This document shows, in pieces, positions 1-7,658 of a stretch of DNA of 14,167 nucleotides. A model generated the notes under the pieces. That model ran no database searches. It worked only from the letters and a program-made list of their open reading frames with translations, and had not been told where the DNA came from. How positions within the stretch are numbered: position 1 is the stretch's first letter; each line of letters begins with the position of its first letter. The stretch spans positions 1-14,167 of the forward strand of contig DIHT01000104.1 in assembly GCA_002420305.1 (NCBI GenBank), given 5' to 3'. Both the position numbers and the translations under genes were made by a program. This stretch comes from Akkermansiaceae bacterium UBA5689. GTDB taxonomy: Bacteria > Verrucomicrobiota > Verrucomicrobiia > Verrucomicrobiales > Akkermansiaceae.

Positions 1-1577
1 CGGTCAGGCAACCATCTCCGCACCTTCGGCTGAATTTCTCCCGCGAAGAGTCTTGTCCGCCAATCGAGCTTCAGCTTGAAGCCCAGATGATCCAGTGGGG
101 GAGGACCGGCAAGACCTGCAGGCTTGGCCTCGTCTACCTTTTCGTCAGAGGCTCCGAGGCGAGAAACCTCCTCCAGAAAATTACTTCGCAGAGACTCCTC
201 TCCATCTCTGGTGTGGCAGGCGTTGCAGCGCAATTCCTGATATTGACGCTCGGCATATTCCGCAGGGATGAATTGAGCCAGAGAGTCCTGCCCCGATTCC
301 GCCGTCAAGAATGCCCGAAGCTCCGCAGCCATCTCACCCGAAAGCTCATAACCAACCTCGGAGCACTCGGAGGAGGTAAGATCAAAAAGGCCAATCTTGG
401 TCAGGCTCTCCTTTTGTTCCCCTTCTCGTTCGTGACAGTTGAAACAGCCCGCTGATTGCGCCAGAACCCGCCCCTTCGAAGCATCACCCTTGAGGGGCTG
501 CGAATCCGTCTTTGCTCCCAGCGAACGAAGGAAGGAAGCCACTGAAAGAGCTTCCTCCTCATCAAAACCAAAAGCAGGCATGCGTGTCCCCTGATGAAAT
601 TCCGCAGGATCCTGAAGAAACTTCACCAGCGCCTCCGGATGAAACTTCATCCCCACACCTCCAAGCCCGATCCGCTGTCCCTCACCAGTCTCTGCAAGGG
701 TATGGCATGAGATACAGTTCTGCTGTCGAAAAATAGTCCCCCCTTTCTCTATCCTTTCCTTTTCAGGAAGTGGATCCGCTCCTCCGGGGTCAGATCCGGC
801 AGAAAGATAGGCCGCAACATGAGCGGCCTTCTCCTCCGCACCCTCGCCTCGAAATACAGCTGGCATGTGTGATTGAGGACGCATCTTGCGCGGATCAAGA
901 ATCCATCGGGTAAGCCAGCCATGGCGCAGTCGGCCTCCAATCCCATCAAGCGATGGCCCCTTGAGCAGCAACTCTGGCATCAGCTCCTCTATCCCGGAAC
1001 TGTGACACGATCCACAACGTTTCTGAGCCACGAGGGATCGACCCCGGCGCAGAGCCGAGAATCCCTCGAGAGCTGCATCACTCCCGTCGTGACGAAACAC
1101 CTCCGGGTCGATTGGCTCCTTGGAGAAATCCCTCCCTTCCCAGAGCAATCTCAAGGTCGCGTCATCCCCAACCGGAGGTTGATACTCTACAACGATATCG
1201 TGCTCTCCACTACTAAGGCGCTTTGACTCACTTGGCGTTCCAATTGCTGAAACGATCAGATCATCATCAATACGCAACTTGGCCTCTCCTGTTCCCTCGA
1301 GGTGAAACACAAGCCGACTCCTCTTCTCAAGGAGGAGTTTCCCCTCCCAACGCGCCGTGAAGTCACTGCCCCTCAGAAAGGGTGAAGGACTTTGCCCCTT
1401 TGGCACATGTAAAGTGACCGTCCGTGATTCACGGGTATCGCTTTTCCCTGCCAAGGTCTCAAGTCGCAGGATAAGGCCCTTTTCGTCCGCGGCCTGTGCC
1501 TGCATGGCAACAAGCGCGCACACACCTAGGCCGCATGCCAGCCACGACAAAGCAACTGCATGGGCTCCTCCTTGCAT
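1..1577 (-). CDS. PA14-type domain plus multihaem c-type cytochrome, secreted (partial at left edge)
   Basis: Open on the minus strand from 1577 to the window edge with no stop; about 525 residues are visible and the C-terminus is missing. The N-terminus is a signal peptide ending AQA-AD near residue 29. Residues about 33-165 read like a PA14/GLEYA beta domain (WEGKLLL, RLVFHLEG, RIDDDL, SGEHDIVVEY, LLWEG, then SKEPIDPEVF). Four CxxCH haem-attachment motifs follow in the same frame: CGSCH (C188-H192), CISCH (C288-H292), CFNCH (C378-H382) and CNACH (C451-H455). Met238 (SHMPAVF) and Met333 (TRMPAF) are plausible axial ligands for the first two haems. Carbohydrate- or surface-binding domains fused to cytochromes c are common in PVC bacteria and are usually inferred to carry electrons in the periplasm; the partner is unknown. 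The start is uncertain: ATG 1577 gives a signal peptide, GTG 1604 is in frame upstream, and TTG 1550 lies 14 bases after a strong Shine-Dalgarno sequence. It is divergent from the esterase gene. Confidence 0.9.
   Translation of the reverse strand, partial: MQGGAHAVALSWLACGLGVCALVAMQAQAADEKGLILRLETLAGKSDTRESRTVTLHVPKGQSPSPFLRGSDFTARWEGKLLLEKRSRLVFHLEGTGEAKLRIDDDLIVSAIGTPSESKRLSSGEHDIVVEYQPPVGDDATLRLLWEGRDFSKEPIDPEVFRHDGSDAALEGFSALRRGRSLVAQKRCGSCHSSGIEELMPELLLKGPSLDGIGGRLRHGWLTRWILDPRKMRPQSHMPAVFRGEGAEEKAAHVAAYLSAGSDPGGADPLPEKERIEKGGTIFRQQNCISCHTLAETGEGQRIGLGGVGMKFHPEALVKFLQDPAEFHQGTRMPAFGFDEEEALSVASFLRSLGAKTDSQPLKGDASKGRVLAQSAGCFNCHEREGEQKESLTKIGLFDLTSSECSEVGYELSGEMAAELRAFLTAESGQDSLAQFIPAEYAERQYQELRCNACHTRDGEESLRSNFLEEVSRLGASDEKVDEAKPAGLAGPPPLDHLGFKLKLDWRTRLFAGEIQPKVRRWLPD
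1565..1573 (-). promoter_or_regulatory. Strong Shine-Dalgarno sequence lying just inside the annotated cytochrome start
   Basis: The minus strand reads AAGGAGGAG at 1573-1565, three bases before an ATG at 1561-1559. That ATG is not in the cytochrome frame and opens an 11-codon reading frame (MQLLCRGWHAA) that stops at 1526. Either this is a short leader ORF, or a TTG at 1550 is the real start, or there is a one-base indel near 1530-1560. The site is clear; its meaning is not. Confidence 0.6.
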
Positions 1578-1748
1578 GTGGGTTTCTGCGGCGGATTTCC
1601 GCACAACCAGCTCTTAAGCTGGTAGCCAGACCATTCCAAGCGCGACCTTTCGGTTGTTTTAGGCTTGTGGAGGAAACGAATCCGTCTGCCAAGATACTGC
1701 GCCCCGGACGCCATTGCGCTTTTTGCACAGGCATGCGATACCCCACTC
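1578..1748. promoter_or_regulatory. Divergent intergenic region between cytochrome and esterase genes
   Basis: These 171 bases separate two genes transcribed away from each other, so they must hold both promoters unless one transcript is leaderless. No convincing -35/-10 pair, operator palindrome or terminator was seen. The only hexamer pair with 17-base spacing on the plus strand (TTGCGC, then GATACC at 1737) ends six bases before the esterase ATG. The region is inferred to be regulatory from gene orientation alone. Confidence 0.4.
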
Positions 1749-3551
1749 ATGAAGTATTTCCCGGCCTTCCTGCTCTTGCTGACTCTTGCGCCCCTCCCCT
1801 GCCTGCTCGGGGCCGAACTCGCTGTTGCTCACTTCTTTGGTGACCACATGGTCATTCAAAGAGACAAGCCCATCCGGATCTGGGGCACCTCCCAACCTGG
1901 GGAAAACGTCAGAGTACGATTTTCTATCCGCGATCTCACCGTCAAAGCGGACGCACAGGGAAACTGGCAGATGGAACTGGAAGCTCTCCCCGTCAGCTCT
2001 CAGGGAAAGGCTCTGGTCATCCAGAGCGGTGATACCACGATCACCTACGACAATATTCTGGTCGGTGATGTCTGGATCTGCGGAGGGCAGAGTAACATGG
2101 AAGATGAGATCAGCTACGTCTACCACGGAGACATGGAAGTCTCTTCCGCCAATCACCCCATGATCCGCCTTATGACCGTCCCCCAGCAAGCCAGCCCCGT
2201 GGCTTTCACAGACATGGACCGGCTTAATGAGTTCAACTCCTGGACCCGGCGTCACGAGCAGAAAGGCAGCTGGTCTCAGTGTACACCCAAAGCCATCGAA
2301 CGCTTCAGTGCCATTGGCTATATCTTTGGAAAACGGCTTCACCTTGTGTCGGGTATCCCCATCGGGCTGATTGATAATTCATGGGGAGGCACAACCATTG
2401 AAGCTTGGACCTCGAGAAGCACTCTGAAGAAGATTCCAGCAGCACGAGGACTCCTCGAGGAATGGGACAGCAAGATCGCTGCCTATGATGCTGCCGCCAG
2501 CTTGCAGGCGCGCATCCAACGCTGGGAAAAGGACAGTGAACGCAGAAAAGCCCGGGGGGAGAAACCCAACCCAAAACCCACGGAACCCGACCAGGATCCC
2601 GCCTCCGACCGTAACAACCCCGGAGCCTCCTTCAACGGCATGCTAGCCTCGTTCAGCGAAGCCAACATCAAGGGCGCGATCTTTAACCAAGGATACAATA
2701 ACGCGCTGGGTAATGCGCGACCACGCCTCTACGCCTCAGTCATACAGGCCATGATCGAGAACTGGCGGGAAGCGTTTCGCGACGATGCAATGCCCTTTGG
2801 CATCATTGGTCTGACCCCAGGAGGGCAGCCGCAAACGCGGGATAACTATGAAATCCGTATGGTCGATGCAGCGCCTTTCATTCGAGAGGGACAGTTCAAG
2901 GCCGCGAAGGCTCTGAATCACGTATGTTTCATGCCTGCCTACGATCAACAGGTCCCTTTTTATCATCCCCATAAAAAGGTCCTCCACGGTGAACGGATGG
3001 CCCGGTGGGCTCTTGCAACGCAATACGGGCAGACTCAGCTCAAGTGGAACCCCACAACCCTTGAGCACACTGAAATCAGCGGAGATCATATCATTCTCTC
3101 CTTCAACGGCATGGTCCGAGTTCACGATGGGCGCCCCTTCGAGGGATTCGCCGTTGCCGGAAAAGATCGTCATTTCGTTCCCGCCCGGGCCGAATTTATC
3201 GTCAAGGGAAAGGACGATCGCAGCCGCGAGCAAAAAGATGAACGTAAGCTCAAGGTCTGGAGTCCTCTCGTTCCAGAACCGGTGGCCGTTCGCTATGCTT
3301 GGGCGAGAAACCCCCTGGGAAATGCCGTCAACAGTGGACATCATGAACGCATTATTCCCATCCCCTCTTTCCGAACCGACAACTGGGACTGGCCCGAAGC
3401 TCCTTTCGAAAGCGACCGCGACGAAACCCGAAATGCCCACCGTGAAGCGATCAATACGATGCGTCGACAGGCAAGGGAATGGTCAGAGGCCCGTCCAATG
3501 CAAGAGGCCCGGGTCCTTCTTGGCATCGAGGAGGAAGAAACGGTGAAATAG
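1749..3551 (+). CDS. Secreted sialate O-acetylesterase-like SGNH carbohydrate esterase
   Basis: A 600-residue protein with a signal peptide ending LLGA-E at residue 22. The family (SASA, PF03629) removes O-acetyl groups from sialic acids or, in many environmental members, from other acetylated glycans. The block I motif GGQSNM gives the candidate nucleophile Ser115; block II is DNSWGGTTIEAWTS around residue 212. The usual IKGxxWYQGExN block is altered to IKGAIFNQGYNNA (Q314-G315-Y316). The C-terminal block reads YDQQVPFYHPH followed by HGERMARWALATQYG, giving His406 as candidate catalytic histidine, but the usual Asp three residues upstream is absent; Asp399 is seven upstream. A charged, proline-rich stretch near residues 260-295 precedes the NGM segment. 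ATG 1749 was chosen because it opens a proper signal peptide; it has no clear Shine-Dalgarno site, and the in-frame TTG at 1665 would add 28 residues before the signal. The true substrate is not shown by the sequence. Confidence 0.85.
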   Translation: MKYFPAFLLLLTLAPLPCLLGAELAVAHFFGDHMVIQRDKPIRIWGTSQPGENVRVRFSIRDLTVKADAQGNWQMELEALPVSSQGKALVIQSGDTTITYDNILVGDVWICGGQSNMEDEISYVYHGDMEVSSANHPMIRLMTVPQQASPVAFTDMDRLNEFNSWTRRHEQKGSWSQCTPKAIERFSAIGYIFGKRLHLVSGIPIGLIDNSWGGTTIEAWTSRSTLKKIPAARGLLEEWDSKIAAYDAAASLQARIQRWEKDSERRKARGEKPNPKPTEPDQDPASDRNNPGASFNGMLASFSEANIKGAIFNQGYNNALGNARPRLYASVIQAMIENWREAFRDDAMPFGIIGLTPGGQPQTRDNYEIRMVDAAPFIREGQFKAAKALNHVCFMPAYDQQVPFYHPHKKVLHGERMARWALATQYGQTQLKWNPTTLEHTEISGDHIILSFNGMVRVHDGRPFEGFAVAGKDRHFVPARAEFIVKGKDDRSREQKDERKLKVWSPLVPEPVAVRYAWARNPLGNAVNSGHHERIIPIPSFRTDNWDWPEAPFESDRDETRNAHREAINTMRRQAREWSEARPMQEARVLLGIEEEETVK

Positions 3552-3632
3552 ATCCGGACACTTCGGGTATGGAATAACGACGACCTTCCGGATTGCGTTG
3601 ACGGCTCGGGCTCGCGCACGGTTGACTACGGG

Positions 3633-4082
3633 GTGCCCCCACCATCTCGAACCCGCAGAAGCCTTCTTGTGCTGGGCTCTTACGCGCTTGCCGCTGCGCA
3701 TTGCATTGTCACCTTCAGCGTTGGCGAACCTTATCCCTCCCTTCAGGGACCCATGTTCGCAGGACATCTCCAGCAGGATAGAACCATCTATGTGCCCTTT
3801 TACAGGGAAACGAAAAACATTCCCTCCCTTCCGGCCCATGACCGACTCCTACGGCATGAAACCCTCGGAGTTCCCGCCCAGAAGGATTTTTCTAAGCTTG
3901 CCCCAAGGTTTAAAGGAGCTGCTTACCAGCAGTTCCTGATTGGGCATTCTGTTCGAACCAGCAACCCTCGCCCTGGAAACCCCGGAGATTTCCCCGGCGT
4001 TGAGTGGTCTGCCTACAAGATTCATGCTCCACTCGATAGCCCTCCAGAACTGATCGGCGAGGAGGATGTCATCCATGATTAG
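3633..4082 (+). CDS. Small membrane-anchored protein paired with the HTTM-like gene
   Basis: A 149-residue protein with a basic N-terminus (RTRR), one hydrophobic helix at about residues 10-30, and an extracytoplasmic tail beginning GEPYPSLQGPMFAGH. The tail has no recognised enzyme motif. The start is GTG at 3633, the only ATG, GTG or TTG start in this frame after the esterase stop; the 81 bases between are open in the same frame. Its end overlaps the start of the membrane-protein gene by eight bases, which suggests translational coupling. The EPYP segment straight after a single helix is reminiscent of small proteins encoded beside HTTM genes in other bacteria, but that is recalled rather than searched. 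Function is unknown; a partner or substrate-presenting subunit of the downstream protein is the simplest inference. Confidence 0.7.
   Translation: MPPPSRTRRSLLVLGSYALAAAHCIVTFSVGEPYPSLQGPMFAGHLQQDRTIYVPFYRETKNIPSLPAHDRLLRHETLGVPAQKDFSKLAPRFKGAAYQQFLIGHSVRTSNPRPGNPGDFPGVEWSAYKIHAPLDSPPELIGEEDVIHD
4061..4065 (+). promoter_or_regulatory. Ribosome binding site deciding the HTTM-like start
   Basis: GGAGG ends at 4065. ATG 4066 abuts it directly with no spacer, whereas ATG 4075 lies nine bases after it, so 4075 is preferred. The site lies inside the end of the upstream gene. Confidence 0.6.
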
Positions 4083-5073
4083 AATTCCCTCGCTGCATCG
4101 TGATGATGCACTGCTCCTGAGCCGGTGCGTCTACCTCGGGCTGATTGTTCTTCTTTTTCCTCTTAAATCAGCCTACTCGGTCGCCAGCCTGAGTGCAGAG
4201 CATTTCCACCCGCCGCTGGGCCCCTTCACTCTCCTCGAAGCCTTTCCCGCTCCGTGGGTAATCATTGTCATTGAATTCGCAACCTACGCCCTGCTTGCCC
4301 TCTGGGTCGTCGGTGTAGGCCAATGGCGAGTCGGCGCACTTCTGAGCGGCCTTCTTATCGTGACAAGCGGCCTGACCTACTCAACAGGCAAGATTGACCA
4401 CGATTTTATCATTCTCCTTTGTCCTTTTCTTCTGAACCTTCGCGGCAGATGGCCGGAAACAAGTTTAACCTTTTGTCTGACCGTCTACTTCGCCTCCTCC
4501 GGGCTGGCCAAAATTTCATGGCTCAGCTTCGACTCCCAGGCCTCTCTTTCCTGGGCGCTGACCTACTTTTATGGTTACGGCAAAAGCGCCCCTCTTCTCG
4601 CTTGGTCTCTGGAACACCTCCCTGGATGGTCGTGGGAGTTGTTCGATCAGCTCACCGTCTGGTTTGAGCTCTGCGTCCCCCTTGTCATCCTGCGCGCCTT
4701 CCGGCGTTGGATCTTGCTTTCTATTCCTCTCTTTCACCTCACCACAGTACTCCTGCTGGGAATTGATTTCTCCCGCCTGCTGCTAATTTATCTTCCGCTC
4801 ATTCTCCTTTTTTGTGTTCTCCCCGCTCACACCTCCCGCGTCATTCCCTCACGAGTTCGCGCGATTCTTGTCACCTCTTGCCTGCTAGGGCTTGCACTCT
4901 GCGTTGCGCAGGGGTGGCTTTTTGGAAAATCGCCCCAGTCCCTCCTGCCGCTGGAGAGACCCGGTCTTTTGCTTTTCCCCATACTTGAAGGCCTCGTCAT
5001 AGTCGGGTTGCTCGCTCGTCCCAAAGCCCTCTCAACAAAAGCACCCGACCCTTGTGAGTCATCGCTACCATGA
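4075..5073 (+). CDS. HTTM-like polytopic membrane protein
   Basis: A 332-residue protein with about ten hydrophobic segments (roughly residues 13-30, 60-80, 86-101, 108-121, 130-146, 195-209, 212-228, 234-250, 262-280, 296-314). The pattern fits HTTM proteins, relatives of the membrane part of vitamin-K-dependent gamma-carboxylase: GKIDHDFIILL with a charged His109 pair at a membrane edge, YFASSGLAKISW around 138-149, a helix carrying E198, and FHLTTVLLLGIDFSR at 220-234. Most bacterial HTTM proteins have no known reaction. It is the second gene of an overlapping pair with the 149-residue protein. The C-terminal tail (about residues 315-332) is short and polar. An alternative is a DoxX- or MauE-like quinone/redox membrane protein; the motif pattern favours HTTM but no catalytic role is claimed. 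Confidence 0.7.
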   Translation: MIRIPSLHRDDALLLSRCVYLGLIVLLFPLKSAYSVASLSAEHFHPPLGPFTLLEAFPAPWVIIVIEFATYALLALWVVGVGQWRVGALLSGLLIVTSGLTYSTGKIDHDFIILLCPFLLNLRGRWPETSLTFCLTVYFASSGLAKISWLSFDSQASLSWALTYFYGYGKSAPLLAWSLEHLPGWSWELFDQLTVWFELCVPLVILRAFRRWILLSIPLFHLTTVLLLGIDFSRLLLIYLPLILLFCVLPAHTSRVIPSRVRAILVTSCLLGLALCVAQGWLFGKSPQSLLPLERPGLLLFPILEGLVIVGLLARPKALSTKAPDPCESSLP

Positions 5074-5190
5074 GCTTCTCTCGAACGAATCCCGTTCTGG
5101 CTCGACAGCAAAGTCCTCCTCTTGTTTGGATCCTCCAGTTTTCCTTTCCTCCACAGACGCTCTACGCGCGAGGGTAGAGAAGTCGAATCA

Positions 5191-6621
5191 ATGAAGACCC
5201 TGTTTCCGCCACGACTCCTGATTCTGCTCGCCCTCATCGCCTGCCTGACAACCCTTTCCTGTAGCAACAGGCCCAATACCCAGGTCAACGGCCCTCTCGT
5301 CAGCACAGTCCAGATTTGTGCCATGGCAAGTCGAGGGGCGATTCTGGCTAAGGTTCGCAGCCCGATCACCTCAACAAGAATGGGGCTCGCGATGCTGGCA
5401 GAGCGGACCGAGGAGTTGTTCCGGGGAAACATCCCCTTTCCACTGGACCCCGGCCCTCGAGCAGCAGGACTCCCCGGTAGCCAGGAATTCTCAACAGGGC
5501 TGACTCGGATCGGGCTTCCCGCACCTGAGCTTGGCACCGTTGAGATTCTTCTCGATGGGAAAGAATTTTTCCCCGCCCTGGAAGAAGAGCTTCGCCTGGC
5601 CCGTGAGTCCATCGACCTCCAGCTCTACATCTGGGATAACGATGATATCAGCGTCGCCTACGCTGACATGGTGAAGCAACGAGCAAGGGCTATCCCTACC
5701 AGAATTCTTCTGGATGACATTGGGTCCACGATTTCCGCAAGTCTCAACCCAACCACCCCAGGCCCTCCGGGATTCCGAGCCGTTCCAGACATTACTACCT
5801 ATCTTCGCCGCGACTCAGAGCTCCAGCTTCGCCGTATTCTGGATCCTTGGGCCATCATCGATCATTGCAAGTTGCTCGTTTTCGACGGCAAAACCGCCCT
5901 GCTCGGAGGAATAAATATTGGACGAGAATACTACTCAGAATGGCACGATCTGATGGTTCGCGTCAAAGGTCCCGTGGTGAACCAGCTCCAGAATGAATTT
6001 AACAAAAAATGGCGCACCGCCCATCCACTGGGAGACCTTGCTCTTCTCTTCCCGCCTCCGCCCTCACCCGCGAGAGCCGGTTTACCTTCTTCCAAATCAT
6101 TCCCGGTTCGCATTCTGAGAACCAATCTCCTTGAAGGCCGCCGGGAACCCCTCACTGCGATCCTGGAAGCCATCAGAGCGAGCCGCAGCCGCATTTGGAT
6201 TGAGAACGAATACATCACCAGCGACCGCATCCTTGATGCTCTTCTTGGAGCCTGCCGGCGCGGCGTTGACGTCAGGGTAATCATTCCCAAACTCCCCTTC
6301 GAAGAAATCATGGAGATTGCTAACCACCAGGCTGCAGGCGAACTCCTGCGAGCTGGCGCCAAAGTCTACCGCTACCCCGGGATGACCCACATGAAAGCGG
6401 CTATCTGCGACGGATGGGCAACTGTTGGCGCAACGAACTTCGATACCCACAGCCTGCAGATCAGCCATGAGCTCAATATCTCTTTCAATGATCCCAGAAC
6501 CGTTGAGACCCTCGCGAGGCGTGTTTTCAAGGCCGACTTCGCCGTCTCCAAGTCGCTTACCATTGAGGATACCAAGCACTGGCTAAACCCCATCGCGGAA
6601 ACCCTCGCCGATCAGCTTTGA
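5191..6621 (+). CDS. Secreted or lipid-anchored phospholipase D / cardiolipin synthase-like protein
   Basis: A 476-residue protein with two PLD catalytic motifs HxKx4D: HCKLLVFD (H225, K227, D232) followed by GGINIGREY, and HMKAAICD (H400, K402, D407) followed by GATNFDTHS. Two motifs per chain is the usual active-site makeup for phosphatidyl transfer or phosphodiester hydrolysis through a phosphohistidine intermediate. Domain 1 spans about 119-265 and domain 2 about 305-450 (ENEYITSDRILDALL, RRGVDVRVIIP). ATG 5191 opens a hydrophobic leader; LIAC at residues 15-18 fits a lipobox, with TLSC at 21-24 as a weaker alternative, so it may be a lipoprotein. Classical cardiolipin synthases have N-terminal transmembrane helices instead, so an envelope phospholipase or head-group exchange role is equally possible. 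It lies 117 bases after the HTTM-like gene on the same strand; the in-frame upstream extension to 5122 lacks a signal and is disfavoured. Confidence 0.87.
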   Translation: MKTLFPPRLLILLALIACLTTLSCSNRPNTQVNGPLVSTVQICAMASRGAILAKVRSPITSTRMGLAMLAERTEELFRGNIPFPLDPGPRAAGLPGSQEFSTGLTRIGLPAPELGTVEILLDGKEFFPALEEELRLARESIDLQLYIWDNDDISVAYADMVKQRARAIPTRILLDDIGSTISASLNPTTPGPPGFRAVPDITTYLRRDSELQLRRILDPWAIIDHCKLLVFDGKTALLGGINIGREYYSEWHDLMVRVKGPVVNQLQNEFNKKWRTAHPLGDLALLFPPPPSPARAGLPSSKSFPVRILRTNLLEGRREPLTAILEAIRASRSRIWIENEYITSDRILDALLGACRRGVDVRVIIPKLPFEEIMEIANHQAAGELLRAGAKVYRYPGMTHMKAAICDGWATVGATNFDTHSLQISHELNISFNDPRTVETLARRVFKADFAVSKSLTIEDTKHWLNPIAETLADQL

Positions 6622-6686
6622 GGAGCGCCTGACAGCGCAGCCTCAGCACGTATCGGACGAGGGCGCAGGACAGGCAATCAAGACCG

Positions 6687-7571
6687 TTAGCGGACAATAC
6701 AGGTCTCCACTCCATGCTTGAGGGATTTGAAGGGGTCCTCCCATGTCGGAATAAACTCCTGCGCGACGTAATCTGTGAATCCCGTCTTAATGATCTCCCT
6801 GATAATCGGCGGATAATTGATCTCCTGACTGGCGTCTATCTCTCCCCTACCCGGATTTCCCGCCGTGTGGTAATGCCCGATGTAATCCTTGTATTCCCGG
6901 ATCCGCCGAATGACATCCCCATTCATGATTTCCACATGGTAAATATCAAAGAGCAGCTTGAAGTTCTCCGAACCTACCTGCTTGACGAGATCCACACAAA
7001 AATCGACATCGTCCCCGAAGTAGCCAGCATGGCCGGTCATCTTCCCCTCCGTGGCTCTCGAGTTAAGGTGCTCAAAACAGATCGTGATCCCTTTCTTCTC
7101 GGCAAGAGGAACCACCTTTTTCCACGTATCCACACAGAGCTGAGCCGCCTTGGCATCGTCCATCCCGTCGTATCTCATTCCCGTAAAGGTAATGACTCGC
7201 TTCGCCTTGACCTGGCTTGCCACCTCGATGCCATCCTTCAACTTTTCGATCACCATTTCCGTATATTTTGGATCACATGGCCCCTGCGCAAATCCATGGC
7301 TTCCAACCAGGGAGATCTCAAGACCAAGTTCCATCACATCCTTATAGGCTGCCTGCGGAATTCCCTCCATCCCGTGCATGCCAAGCTTGACGCACCACTC
7401 TCCCAGCTCTTTGGGCTTCACCCCTCGACCCCCAAAACACCAGCCCATCACTGAGTGCTTGAACGGCGTATCAATTTTTGCGGGCGCAGAGAGACCTCGT
7501 CCGGCAGACAGACCAAGTCCCCCTGCTGTAAGGGCCGCTCTACTGATAAAATTTCGCCTAGAGAAACTCAT
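6687..7571 (-). CDS. Tat-exported hydroxypyruvate isomerase-like TIM-barrel protein (sugar isomerase/epimerase superfamily)
   Basis: A 294-residue protein starting MSFSRRNFIS, a twin-arginine signal (SRRNFI) with a hydrophobic stretch and a likely cut after LSA near residue 29. The body is an AP-endonuclease-2-type TIM barrel. Candidate metal ligands are E167 (CFEHLN), D209 (LFDIYH), H233 or H235 (IGHYHTAG) and E272 (AQEFIP); the stretch GNPGRGEID followed by QEINYPPI is typical of hydroxypyruvate isomerase-like members. Cytosolic relatives isomerise hydroxypyruvate and tartronate semialdehyde, or epimerise keto-sugars; exported PVC members are mostly uncharacterised. Some relatives elsewhere are reported to cleave 3-keto-glycosides. 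ATG 7571 is chosen because it places the Tat motif correctly; a TTG at 7607 would add 12 residues ahead of it. Its 3' end faces the PLD gene across 65 bases with no clear terminator hairpin. Confidence 0.85.
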   Translation of the reverse strand: MSFSRRNFISRAALTAGGLGLSAGRGLSAPAKIDTPFKHSVMGWCFGGRGVKPKELGEWCVKLGMHGMEGIPQAAYKDVMELGLEISLVGSHGFAQGPCDPKYTEMVIEKLKDGIEVASQVKAKRVITFTGMRYDGMDDAKAAQLCVDTWKKVVPLAEKKGITICFEHLNSRATEGKMTGHAGYFGDDVDFCVDLVKQVGSENFKLLFDIYHVEIMNGDVIRRIREYKDYIGHYHTAGNPGRGEIDASQEINYPPIIREIIKTGFTDYVAQEFIPTWEDPFKSLKHGVETCIVR

Positions 7572-7658
7572 ACGGTCATCGTAAGACAACGGAAGGCCAG
7601 TTTCCAACCCACAAAAACGCTTAGGACTTTGCGGGCCCCGGGAGACTAGCTAGAGAAG
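7572..7658. promoter_or_regulatory. Divergent intergenic region, isomerase-like gene and sulfatase
   Basis: These 87 bases lie between two outward-facing start codons and are inferred to carry both promoters. The only symmetry seen is a short CTAGCTAG near the sulfatase start. No promoter hexamers are convincing. Confidence 0.35.

Noticed and set aside
87..1226. Plus-strand open frames within the first 1.2 kb
   Set aside because: Four in-frame CxxCH motifs and a continuous minus-strand frame explain the region; the plus frames have no domain features.
1714..1742. TTGCGC with a 17-base spacer to GATACC as an esterase promoter
   Set aside because: The -10 would end six bases from the ATG and both hexamers are poor matches.
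1659..3440. Long minus-strand open frames of 227 and 234 codons opposite the esterase gene
   Set aside because: They lie antisense to a gene with a full motif set, show no recognisable domain, and are the expected shadow of codon bias in GC-rich DNA.
4827..5612. Minus-strand 261-codon open frame across the HTTM-like end and PLD start
   Set aside because: The product is rich in Arg and Ser, has no motif, and overlaps two well-supported plus-strand genes.
6622..6686. Bidirectional terminator between the convergent PLD and isomerase-like genes
   Set aside because: Only short GCGC self-pairing is visible, with no stable stem and no T-run on either strand.
6714..7454. Plus-strand 246-codon open frame opposite the isomerase-like gene
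   Set aside because: The minus strand carries a clear Tat signal and TIM-barrel ligand motifs; the plus frame has none.
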